Of a stretch of 64,000 bases of DNA, positions 9,770-19,157 are shown piece after piece (positions within the stretch are counted from its first letter, which is position 1; each line of letters starts with the position of its first letter). Source of the DNA: Novosphingobium hassiacum (GTDB lineage: Bacteria; Pseudomonadota; Alphaproteobacteria; Sphingomonadales; Sphingomonadaceae); NCBI RefSeq assembly GCF_014196055.1, contig NZ_JACICY010000002.1, positions 124,001-188,000 of the forward strand, given 5' to 3'. The notes below the pieces were generated by a model. That model saw nothing but the letters and a program-made list of their open reading frames with translations. It searched no databases and was not told where the DNA came from. Made by a program: the position numbers and the translations under genes.

Positions 9770-10762
9770 TCAGGCTCCGAGCAGGCGGGCCGCGTGGGCG
9801 GCGTGGTAGGTCAGGACGCCCGAGCAGCCCGCGCGCTTGAACGCGACCAGTGTTTCGAGGACCATCGCGTCACGATCCGCAGCGCCTGCGGCGACTGCGG
9901 CCTCGATCATCGCGTATTCGCCGCTCACCTGATAAGCGAAGACCGGCACGCCGAACGTCTGTTTCACGCGGATGGCGATGTCGAGATAAGGTAGCCCCGG
10001 CTTGACCATCACACTGTCTGCGCCTTCGGCCAGATCCATCTCGACTTCGCGCAAGGCTTCCTCGGCGTTGCCCGGGTCCATCTGGTAGGTCTTCTTATCG
10101 CCCTTGAGCAGCCCGCGCGAGCCGACCGCATCGCGGAACGGGCCGTAGAACGCCGAGGCATATTTGGCGGCGTAGGACATGATCTGAACGTTGTGGTGGC
10201 TGTGGCCCTCCAACGCGTCGCGGATCGCGGCGATGCGGCCATCCATCATGTCGGACGGCGCGATGATGTCTGCGCCTGCGGCCGCCTGATTGAGGCTTTG
10301 ACCGACGAGCACTTCGACCGTGGCGTCGTTGAGCACGTAGCCCGCAGCATCGATCAAGCCATCCTGACCGTGGCTGGTATAGGGATCGAGTGCGACATCG
10401 GTGAGCACGCCGATATCGTCACCGCAGGCATCCTTGATGGCACGGATTGCGCGGCACATCAGGTTGTCGGGGTTCAACGCCTCCCGCCCGTCCTCGCTGC
10501 GGCGGTCTGGTTGCGTGTTGGGAAACAGGGCAAGACAGGGGACGCCGAGCGCAACGGCTTCCTTCGCGCGTGCGACGATGCCATCGACCGACCAGCGCGA
10601 GACGCCGGGGAGCGAGGCAATCGGATCTTCGACGCCCTGCCCTTCGGTGACGAACAGCGGCCAAATCAGATCTGCCGGGGTGACGAGCACTTCGCGATGC
10701 ATCGCGCGGCTCCATGACGTCGAGCGGGTGCGACGCAGGCGGGTCTGGGGATAGCTGGACAT
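9770..10762 (-). CDS. hemB: Delta-aminolevulinic acid dehydratase (porphobilinogen synthase)
   Basis: Condenses two 5-aminolaevulinate molecules to porphobilinogen in haem synthesis. The protein (330 aa from the ATG at 10762) contains PLFVTEG, LALFPNT, ALDPYTSHGQDG, IIAPSDMMDGR, SYAAKYASAFYGPFRDA and MVKPGLPYLD with the Schiff-base lysine. The metal site around ALDPYTSHGQDG lacks the cysteines of zinc enzymes, as in the Mg-dependent alphaproteobacterial type. An open extension to 10864 is unlikely to be translated. Upstream, 37 bases away, is the M23 peptidase gene on the same strand. Two later haem genes, hemE and hemJ, are in this window at 52.6-54.2 kb. Confidence 0.95.
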   Translation of the reverse strand: MSSYPQTRLRRTRSTSWSRAMHREVLVTPADLIWPLFVTEGQGVEDPIASLPGVSRWSVDGIVARAKEAVALGVPCLALFPNTQPDRRSEDGREALNPDNLMCRAIRAIKDACGDDIGVLTDVALDPYTSHGQDGLIDAAGYVLNDATVEVLVGQSLNQAAAGADIIAPSDMMDGRIAAIRDALEGHSHHNVQIMSYAAKYASAFYGPFRDAVGSRGLLKGDKKTYQMDPGNAEEALREVEMDLAEGADSVMVKPGLPYLDIAIRVKQTFGVPVFAYQVSGEYAMIEAAVAAGAADRDAMVLETLVAFKRAGCSGVLTYHAAHAARLLGA

Positions 10763-10799
10763 GAGCAAGGTGCGTAGCGACTGCGCGCGTTGCGGGCAA

Positions 10800-12320
10800 T
10801 CACCGGATCGCGGTGTTGGCCTTGATCGCGGTGATTTGCGCAAGCTTGGCCTTGAACGCGGCAAGCTGGCCTGGATCGACCGTCGCGCGGGTGGTGATCG
10901 CGCCGATCGAGAGCGGGTTCACCGTCTGGCCGTTGCGGTACATCTCGTAGTGGAGGTGCGGGCCGGTCGACAGGCCGGTCGATCCGACATAGCCGATCAC
11001 CTGCCCGCGCCGAACGGTCATGCCCGACCCGACCGCGATGCGGCTCATATGGCCGTAGCCCGTGCCAAGCCCGCCCCCGTGATCGAGCCGCACATAGTTC
11101 CCATGGCCGCCGTGCCATCCGGCAAACGACACACGCCCGTCGGTTGCGGCATAGATCGGCGCGCCCCAGCCTGCGCCGAAATCAATGCCCGCGTGCATGC
11201 GCATATAGCCAAGGATCGGGTGCCGCCTTGCGCCATATCCCGAGGTGATGTGCCCGTTAACCGGCGCGCCGAGGAAGCCTTGCGTTTCCTGCGCGCCCTG
11301 CGCCATGCCCTGCGGCGAATAGAACGCGCCTTCGTTGCCCCAGCGCAGCAATTGCAGCACGGGCTTGTTGGCGCGGATCACGCCCGCATAGACGAGGTCT
11401 CCGGCTTGCGATTCGCCGCTGCTGGCACGGCGGTTGGAGAACACGAGGTCGAATTCATCGCCCGGCGCGATTTCCTCGAACGCCATGTGCTGATCGATCG
11501 CACGAAGGTAATCCTGCACGGCGACAGGCGGCGCACCGGCGGCTCGCGCCGAGCGGTAGAGGCTGCCGCCGACGATGCCGCGTATGCGCATCGGGGTCGT
11601 ATCAACGGAAATGGCGTTTGTGGCGAGCGCGAGGCCGCCGCCGCTGCGCCGGATGTCCAATGCCAGATCGAAGCGCGGGCGGAACGAGAGCTGTTCGAGC
11701 GGACGTGGATCGGCGGGAGAATTACGCGCGCCAAGCCGGATCGCAAAGCGCGTGCCTGCGCTCAGCGAACCCGGCTTGATCTGCGGGCTGACGAGGTCGA
11801 GTACGCGCGTGATATCTGCATTGGCCAAGCCTGCACGCTGGAGCATGCGCGGGAAGCTGTCGCCTGCGCCCAAGGTTGCGGTCAGTTCGACGCTCGGTCG
11901 CTCGGGCGCTGCGGCGAGCGGGATCACGGCGGCGGTTGCAATCATGTGGCGGCCGTTGTCGGCACCATAGCCCAACGGACGCAGGCCCTGAACGCGGAGT
12001 TCATCGCGCGCGCCGTCATCGAGTGTCGTGAGGGGCGCGGCCTGCAGCGGGGCGAAGCTCGGCCACGACAGTACTGCCGCGGCACCAAGCGCGAGCATGG
12101 TCGAAAAACCACGGAACCAGCGGGCGCTGCCGATGTCTTCGGCAAGATCGGGGGCGATATCTCGCCGGGCGAACCAGCGTTCGATCCGGGTGCGTGCTGC
12201 GCTCCAATACGGCACCTGTCGACACGGCAGCTCTGGCAGCTCGACCGCGCGCGGCACCGCGACGCGCGAGCCGAAACCCGCGCCTGCGTTGGCCATCATC
12301 TGATCACGCGGTGTGAACAC
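10800..12320 (-). CDS. M23 family metallopeptidase (LytM-type, murein hydrolase or activator)
   Basis: Around 506 aa from a proposed GTG at 12320; the frame stays open to 12458 and an ATG pair near 12299 is an alternative start. A cytoplasmic stretch is followed by one membrane anchor (FSTMLALGAAAVLSW), a middle OapA/LysM-like domain, and the C-terminal peptidase: SGYGARRHPILG, MHAGIDFGA with the first zinc ligands, and GPHLHYEM with the last. All catalytic ligands are present, so it is likely an active endopeptidase on peptidoglycan cross-links. It is divergent from the DUF3667 gene and upstream of hemB on the same strand. Confidence 0.85.
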   Translation of the reverse strand: MFTPRDQMMANAGAGFGSRVAVPRAVELPELPCRQVPYWSAARTRIERWFARRDIAPDLAEDIGSARWFRGFSTMLALGAAAVLSWPSFAPLQAAPLTTLDDGARDELRVQGLRPLGYGADNGRHMIATAAVIPLAAAPERPSVELTATLGAGDSFPRMLQRAGLANADITRVLDLVSPQIKPGSLSAGTRFAIRLGARNSPADPRPLEQLSFRPRFDLALDIRRSGGGLALATNAISVDTTPMRIRGIVGGSLYRSARAAGAPPVAVQDYLRAIDQHMAFEEIAPGDEFDLVFSNRRASSGESQAGDLVYAGVIRANKPVLQLLRWGNEGAFYSPQGMAQGAQETQGFLGAPVNGHITSGYGARRHPILGYMRMHAGIDFGAGWGAPIYAATDGRVSFAGWHGGHGNYVRLDHGGGLGTGYGHMSRIAVGSGMTVRRGQVIGYVGSTGLSTGPHLHYEMYRNGQTVNPLSIGAITTRATVDPGQLAAFKAKLAQITAIKANTAIR

Positions 12321-12447
12321 GTCGAACCCTGTACCCTGTTGTGACCGGGACTGCACCTTCAAGGTTAATGTTCGGTGAAATCGTGGCGCCTCAAGGGTGT
12401 GGCATCGGCGCCGGGGCACGGCTATGTCGTTGCCAAGGGGACGAACA

Positions 12448-13494
12448 TTGAGCGACACGCAGATACTGAGCGATATGGCAGGGGCTTTGGCAGCGGCGCG
12501 AGCGGTCGAGCCGACTGCGGGCGATCATGCTGCACCCGGCCATACGCACGAGAGCGCGTGCCTCAACTGCGGGACGTCGCTGATCGGCAGCCATTGCCAC
12601 GCCTGCGGACAGGCGGCGCATGTCCACAAGACACTGGGCGCATTCTTCCACGACCTGCTGCACGGCGTGTTTCACTTCGAGGGCAAGATCTGGCGCACTT
12701 TGCCGATGCTGGTGATCCGCCCGGGCAAGTTGACGCGCGAATATATCGACGGGCGGCGGGCCAGTTATGTATCGCCGATCGCGCTGTTCCTGTTCTGCGT
12801 GTTCCTGCTGTTCACAACCTTCAACACGTTGAGCGGCGACCTCGGTGCGAAGATGAACGTGTCTGTCGACACCGCATTGGCGAACCAGCGCGAGGACCTC
12901 GTAAAGCTCGAAGCAGCGCGAAAGGAGGCAGCTGGCGACGCTGCATCCATAGCCGAGATCGACCGGGCCATGGCCGAAACCCGTGACAACATCGCTTCGG
13001 TGGAAAAGCTCAAGGCCAATGGCGTGCGCATTTCGAACATCGATTCCAGCGCATTCACGACGAATAGCGACATCGGCTGGATCAACGATGCAATCGCGAA
13101 GGCCAAGGCAAATCCGGGCCTCGCGATCTACAAGGTGCAGAACTACAGCTACAAGCTAAGCTGGGCGCTGATCCCGATCTCGGTGCCGTTCCTGTGGCTG
13201 CTGTTTCCATTCAGTCGCCGCTTCGGGGTCTACGATCACACCGTATTCGTGACCTATTCGCTGTGCTTCATGACGCTGCTGGCGATCGTGCTGACGTTGC
13301 TCAACCAATTGAAGTTGGAAGGCTTGGCGATTGCCGGAATGGTATTGCCGCCAGTGCACATGTTCCTGCAACTGCGCGGTACCTACGGCCTGACCAAATT
13401 GGGCGCGTGGTGGCGGACGTGGCTCCTGAGCATGTTCGCGTTCACCGCATTGCTGCTGTTTGCCCTGCTGATCCTGGTCGAGGCGGGCGGTTGA
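12448..13494 (+). CDS. DUF3667 membrane protein with zinc-ribbon N-terminus
   Basis: A 348-aa protein with a CLNCGTSLIGSHCHACGQ double CxxC motif near the N-terminus, a conserved HFEGKIWRTLPMLVIRPGKLTREYIDGRR block, and about four or five membrane segments in the second half. This layout fits the DUF3667 family, whose role is unknown. The segment from about 165 to 235 is a charged helical, probably extracytoplasmic loop. I chose TTG at 12448 because AAGGGG is seven bases upstream; an ATG at 12424 is possible. Confidence 0.8.
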   Translation: MSDTQILSDMAGALAAARAVEPTAGDHAAPGHTHESACLNCGTSLIGSHCHACGQAAHVHKTLGAFFHDLLHGVFHFEGKIWRTLPMLVIRPGKLTREYIDGRRASYVSPIALFLFCVFLLFTTFNTLSGDLGAKMNVSVDTALANQREDLVKLEAARKEAAGDAASIAEIDRAMAETRDNIASVEKLKANGVRISNIDSSAFTTNSDIGWINDAIAKAKANPGLAIYKVQNYSYKLSWALIPISVPFLWLLFPFSRRFGVYDHTVFVTYSLCFMTLLAIVLTLLNQLKLEGLAIAGMVLPPVHMFLQLRGTYGLTKLGAWWRTWLLSMFAFTALLLFALLILVEAGG

Positions 13495-13524
13495 GCGGCC
13501 ATCCTGCCCGTAAGGTTCAGTGGC

Positions 13525-13928
13525 TTATCTGCAAGGCCAGTTGCGCGCGAACAGATCGCCTACAGCCGTGCTAAGCGTGACGCGTTCGCGAGCCGCGACC
13601 GGATAGGTCTCGAGGAACGCAAGAAACTGGTTGCTGTCCATCTTCACGTTGGGCGGAGGACATGAGCTGGGCCGACCGGAAGCGCGCTCGCGTTTAAGAC
13701 GCGCGCGATAATCCGATCCCGCCTTCGTACCCAAGTCGCGCAGTGCTTTGATCTCCGACGAGAAGATCGCGCCGATGCCCTTTTCCTTGAGCGCATTGGC
13801 CCGCGACAGGAACGCGCCGACACTCACGTCGTCACTCGCCGCGCTCGCGGTGCCACTCGTCAGCATCAAGCCCGCCGCGAACGCCGTTAAAGCGTTGCGA
13901 CACACACCCGAAGTCCGGGGTTCTCGCA

Positions 13929-13932
<4 letters not shown>
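13525..13932 (-). CDS. Small secreted protein, Rap1a/Tai-like C-terminus (tentative)
   Basis: A 135-aa protein with an N-terminal signal peptide ([18 protein letters not shown]), a helical middle and a C-terminal part with cysteines in SSCPPP and NWPC. The spacing of those cysteines and the AARERVTL...LFARNWPC ending resemble small Rap1a/Tai-like secreted proteins, but I am not certain. The start overlaps the ftsH stop (ATGA), so it is translated from the ftsH transcript. It might report on or protect the envelope; no function can be assigned. Confidence 0.6.
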
Positions 13933-15863
<1,931 letters not shown>

Positions 15864-15975
15864 CGAGAGTCTTTCCAGATCTGCGCGCGATCGAGCGCTG
15901 CACCAGCCAATGTAGGACGGGCCGGGTGAATCGCAATATAACGCAAGCGCCGATTTTCAGCGACAGCCTTTCCGG

Positions 15976-16953
15976 TCAGGTGCTGCGCTTAGATGTTCGG
16001 GCGGGCGCACGGGTAAACCGCCATGGCCCGATGCGCGCATCCGCCTTGACCCCGGCGAGCGTTCCGACGCCGCCAGCGCGCAACGTTTCCAACAGACGCG
16101 TCAGGTCCGGCCCGCGTGGCGGCGTAGTCCGGAATGTTGCGAACAGCCTTTCGAGTACACGCAGCGCGAGCGTCTGGGGAAGGCCGGATGGCGGCTCCCA
16201 CGTACAGCCTTCGCCAGACGCAACGACCCCGGCCCATAGCCGTTCCACTGCCCAATCGAGCGCGATGTCCGCATCGGCCAGCCAGGCGGCACTGGCCGCA
16301 AAGCCTTTGGGATCAAAGGCTTCGCTTGACGTCAAGGCGTCGCGAATCCGCACGCGTTCGTAGTGCTGGTCGCGGTTGGACGGATCGTCAGCTGGTTTCA
16401 GACCTTGCGCGCGGACAACCTCCAGCAGTTCATCGCGACGCCATGCCAGCAAAGGGCGCAGCAACGCGAGGGTTGGGTCGCCCGGTACGGTCGCGACGGG
16501 GCGCATGCCGGCCAGCCCGCGTACGCCCGCGCCTCGGTTGAGGCGCATGACCATGGTTTCGGCCTGATCGTCGGCATGGTGAGCGGTTACGATGGCAGAC
16601 AGGTTTGCCGCGCGCGCCCAAGCGGCAAGCGCGGCATAGCGGGCGGTGCGGGCGCGTTCCTGCACGCCGCTGCCCTTTGCCATGGCGAGTGTGAGCGTGC
16701 TGTGCTCAATTCCGCGCGCATCACACAGGTCCGCAACCGTCGCAGCTTCCGCCGCCGCTTCAGGCCGTAATCCGTGATCGACCGTGGCGACGCTAAAGTT
16801 GCGCGGCGCAACTTCGTGGACGAGCAAGAGCAGAGCGAGGCTGTCCGGCCCGCCCGAAACGGCGAGCCCGACTTGGCCCGACGGAGCAAGTGCCTGCCAT
16901 CCTTGCGCAAAACGCGACGCAGCGGGGGTCAGGCTGTCGTATGCTCCGCCCAT
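15976..16953 (-). CDS. tilS: tRNA(Ile)-lysidine synthetase
   Basis: Converts C34 of the CAU-anticodon tRNA-Ile to lysidine. The 325-aa protein has the PP-loop ATP site SGGPDS (33-38), ATVDHGLRPEA, HHADDQAET and NRGAGVRGLAGM. It lacks the large C-terminal domain of some TilS enzymes. Residues 47-53, EVAPRNF, are encoded by a short palindromic repeat found twice more nearby, suggesting that a mobile or spreading element has been accepted in frame between two core strands. It lies in the order cpoB-like, tilS, ftsH. Confidence 0.92.
   Translation of the reverse strand: MGGAYDSLTPAASRFAQGWQALAPSGQVGLAVSGGPDSLALLLLVHEVAPRNFSVATVDHGLRPEAAAEAATVADLCDARGIEHSTLTLAMAKGSGVQERARTARYAALAAWARAANLSAIVTAHHADDQAETMVMRLNRGAGVRGLAGMRPVATVPGDPTLALLRPLLAWRRDELLEVVRAQGLKPADDPSNRDQHYERVRIRDALTSSEAFDPKGFAASAAWLADADIALDWAVERLWAGVVASGEGCTWEPPSGLPQTLALRVLERLFATFRTTPPRGPDLTRLLETLRAGGVGTLAGVKADARIGPWRFTRAPARTSKRST
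16796..16814. repeat. Short palindromic element, copy C (inside tilS)
   Basis: AAGTTGCGCGGCGCAACTT, the inverted form of the copies at 4732 and 8975. On the tilS strand it encodes VAPRNF. Confidence 0.5.
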
Positions 16954-16966
16954 ATGTCGGGCACGA

Positions 16967-17938
16967 TCATTTGCACTTCACCGAAGCGCGGGCGGTGTCG
17001 TACTGCGTCTTGATACGGCCTGCGACCTCCTGCGGATAGTTGGCGGCAAGTTCGGTAAAGGCACCGCAGGCTTTCTCATTATCTTTTAGACGCGCCATGG
17101 CGACCCCGAGATAGAGCAGGCTGTCGGGCGCGCGGGCACCATTCTTGTCGGCGAGGTAGTTCTGCAGGAAGAACTGCGCCGCAGTCCCGGGCTTGGCATC
17201 GTCGAGCCAGGCGCGGCCGAGCAGGTTGCGGCCATGGCTGATCATCTTGTGCTTGGGATAGCGATCGACGAAGATCTGCAGTGCTTGCTGCGCTTCAGGA
17301 TAGAACTTGGCCTCCCACAGGCGGAAGCCGTACATGTACTCGTCTTGCCCTGCATCGGCAGTGGCTGGCTTTTCGATGGCCTGGACAGCTGCGACACGGG
17401 CTGCTGATGGCGTTGCCGGCTTTGTCGGCGTCGTGGCGACAGGTTTGGGAACCGCTGACGAAGTGGTGGGACGAGACGCAGGCACTGCCGGTGTGGCAAC
17501 CGCCGGGGGCGAGGCGACAGGTTCAACCGTCGCGGGTGCCGCATCAGCTTCGAGTTTCGCCAGTCGCTCCTCGATCTTGGCCGCGCGATTCTGACCGTCC
17601 TCGACTTGTGCGGTCAGCCGCATCAGCTGCGCTTCGAGCGCTTCCATCCGCGCCAGCACATCACTGATCGCCGAGGATGCGGGTGTGCCGGTGACCGTCG
17701 CGGTCGTCTGGCCGGGAGTGATTTCGGGGACGAAGGTCTTGCCTGCGCCTTCGGGGAAGACCTTGCGCTGCAATGCGCGGATCTCGGCTTCGACCTTGCG
17801 TAAGCGGACATCGGCATCGGCGGTGGTCGAGGCCGTCGTCTTCGGCGCTGTCGTCTGGGCCAGCAGGGGCGTGGCGACAAGCCCCAGCGCGATGGCAACG
17901 AGCGGCATCCGAGCGCGATATGTGATAGTCATCGTCAT
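16967..17938 (-). CDS. CpoB/YbgF-like periplasmic TPR protein
   Basis: A 323-aa secreted protein: signal peptide (MPLVAIALGLVATPLLAQ), two short coiled-coil stretches (VRLRKVEAEIRALQRKV and ARMEALEAQLMRLTAQVEDG), a Pro/Ala/Thr-rich linker, and a C-terminal TPR region starting DEYMYGFRLWEAKFYPEAQQAL. This is the architecture of CpoB (YbgF), which links Tol-Pal to septal peptidoglycan synthesis. The tol-pal genes that often precede it are not here; rodZ-like and ptsP genes are upstream instead. The start at 17938 is supported by ACGGGA. Confidence 0.8.
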   Translation of the reverse strand: MTMTITYRARMPLVAIALGLVATPLLAQTTAPKTTASTTADADVRLRKVEAEIRALQRKVFPEGAGKTFVPEITPGQTTATVTGTPASSAISDVLARMEALEAQLMRLTAQVEDGQNRAAKIEERLAKLEADAAPATVEPVASPPAVATPAVPASRPTTSSAVPKPVATTPTKPATPSAARVAAVQAIEKPATADAGQDEYMYGFRLWEAKFYPEAQQALQIFVDRYPKHKMISHGRNLLGRAWLDDAKPGTAAQFFLQNYLADKNGARAPDSLLYLGVAMARLKDNEKACGAFTELAANYPQEVAGRIKTQYDTARASVKCK

Positions 17939-17952
17939 TCCCGTAAAGCTGT

Positions 17953-17978
17953 GGCGCGCAAGCATTTACTTGCGCGCC
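17953..17978. promoter_or_regulatory. Perfect 10-bp hairpin between rodZ-like and cpoB-like genes
   Basis: GGCGCGCAAG-cattta-CTTGCGCGCC, a perfect stem with a six-base loop, 14 bases upstream of the cpoB-like start and 54 bases after the rodZ-like stop. There is no T run, so it is not a normal terminator; it may control mRNA processing or translation. Confidence 0.5.
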
Positions 17979-18032
17979 CTGTAACCCTTGGGAGACAGAA
18001 TGCCGCACTCTGTCGCGCAAGTCGAGATGGCG

Positions 18033-19049
18033 TCAGTTCAATTGCGTGGATGCAGGGGCCGTTTCCGCAGCCGGAGCAGCCTCGACGGAAGATGCCGGCA
18101 CTGCGGCAGGAGCGTCGATCTGCTGCCCGGCGCTCGCGCGGCGGACGCTGGTTCGTGGTACGGGCGACGACAGGGCGGCAGTCGTGGCGTTTGCAGGCGG
18201 CGGTGCGGAAGCTGTGCCACGCGCCAGAAGCGCGGCGGCGCTGACGGGGACGTCCTTGACGATGCCTTCGCGCTCGGCGATGCGCGGCACGGCCTGGCCG
18301 CCGACGGTGATCGCAAGCGCGTCAGGCCGCCCGGTCCACAGGCGAGGTTCCTGCGCGCCCGAGGGAATGGTGAACGCCTCGCCCTTGGCCAGCTCCTTCT
18401 GCAGGATCTGCTGCCCCTGACCATCGTAGAACTTGACCCAGATGCGGTCCTCGGTGGCGGTGAACACCACCGGGCCGCTGGGCGAAGCAGCCGGAAGCGG
18501 CACGACCGCGACTTGCGACGGTGCCGCCGAAGGATCCTCCCCTCCGATCAGCGAGGGCAGATCTGCCGAGGGCAGATAGTAGCTTCGCCAGAAGATCATG
18601 CCGGCAAGGGCAATCACCACGACCAGCCCCACAGCCAGCCAGACGGTCAGGCGTGTGGGGGTCTTGGCCGGATCGCCGACCTCGAACTGGTTGAGCACAC
18701 GCGGCGGCGGCGCTGGAGCCTGGCGGTCGAGTTCTGCCCGGACCGCATCGGTGATGGCCTTGTCGTCGAGGCCGACCACGCGTGCGTAAGTGCGGGCAAA
18801 GCCGAGCGCGTAGGGGCGCCCTGGCAGGACCGCGTAGTCACCGGCTTCGAGCGCTTGGAGGTGGCGCACGGTGACCCGCGTGCTCAAGGCAAGTTGCTTG
18901 ATGTCAATGCCCGCCGCCTCACGCGCGGCGCGCAGCGTTTCACCTACGCCGATGCGCCGCGGTTCGCCTGCGGGCACAGGTGTGGAATCGATACTGGAAA
19001 TGTCCTGTAGACCGCCGGCTTCCGCCAAGAGGGTACTCCCGTTATTCAT
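18033..19049 (-). CDS. RodZ-like helix-turn-helix membrane protein
   Basis: A 338-aa bitopic protein: N-terminal Cro-type HTH (GETLRAAREAAGIDIKQLALSTRVTVRHLQALE, shown only in outline, about residues 36-70) with the LPGRPYALGFARTYA continuation typical of HTH_25/RodZ, one membrane span (TVWLAVGLVVVIALAGMIF), then a periplasmic DUF4115-type beta domain (DRIWVKFYDGQG) and a long Pro/Ala-rich tail. RodZ connects MreB to the elongation machinery. No mreB gene is nearby. It lies between ptsP and the cpoB-like gene on the same strand. Confidence 0.82.
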   Translation of the reverse strand: MNNGSTLLAEAGGLQDISSIDSTPVPAGEPRRIGVGETLRAAREAAGIDIKQLALSTRVTVRHLQALEAGDYAVLPGRPYALGFARTYARVVGLDDKAITDAVRAELDRQAPAPPPRVLNQFEVGDPAKTPTRLTVWLAVGLVVVIALAGMIFWRSYYLPSADLPSLIGGEDPSAAPSQVAVVPLPAASPSGPVVFTATEDRIWVKFYDGQGQQILQKELAKGEAFTIPSGAQEPRLWTGRPDALAITVGGQAVPRIAEREGIVKDVPVSAAALLARGTASAPPPANATTAALSSPVPRTSVRRASAGQQIDAPAAVPASSVEAAPAAETAPASTQLN

Positions 19050-19157
19050 GCCTTGCGGCTTTGCAACCCTTTGCGAGGGTTCGCGGGATCGCGGCGAAAG
19101 TCAACGTCGTTGCACCGGAACGGTCCGTTTTGCGCGACGAAACGCGCCCTCAAGACG

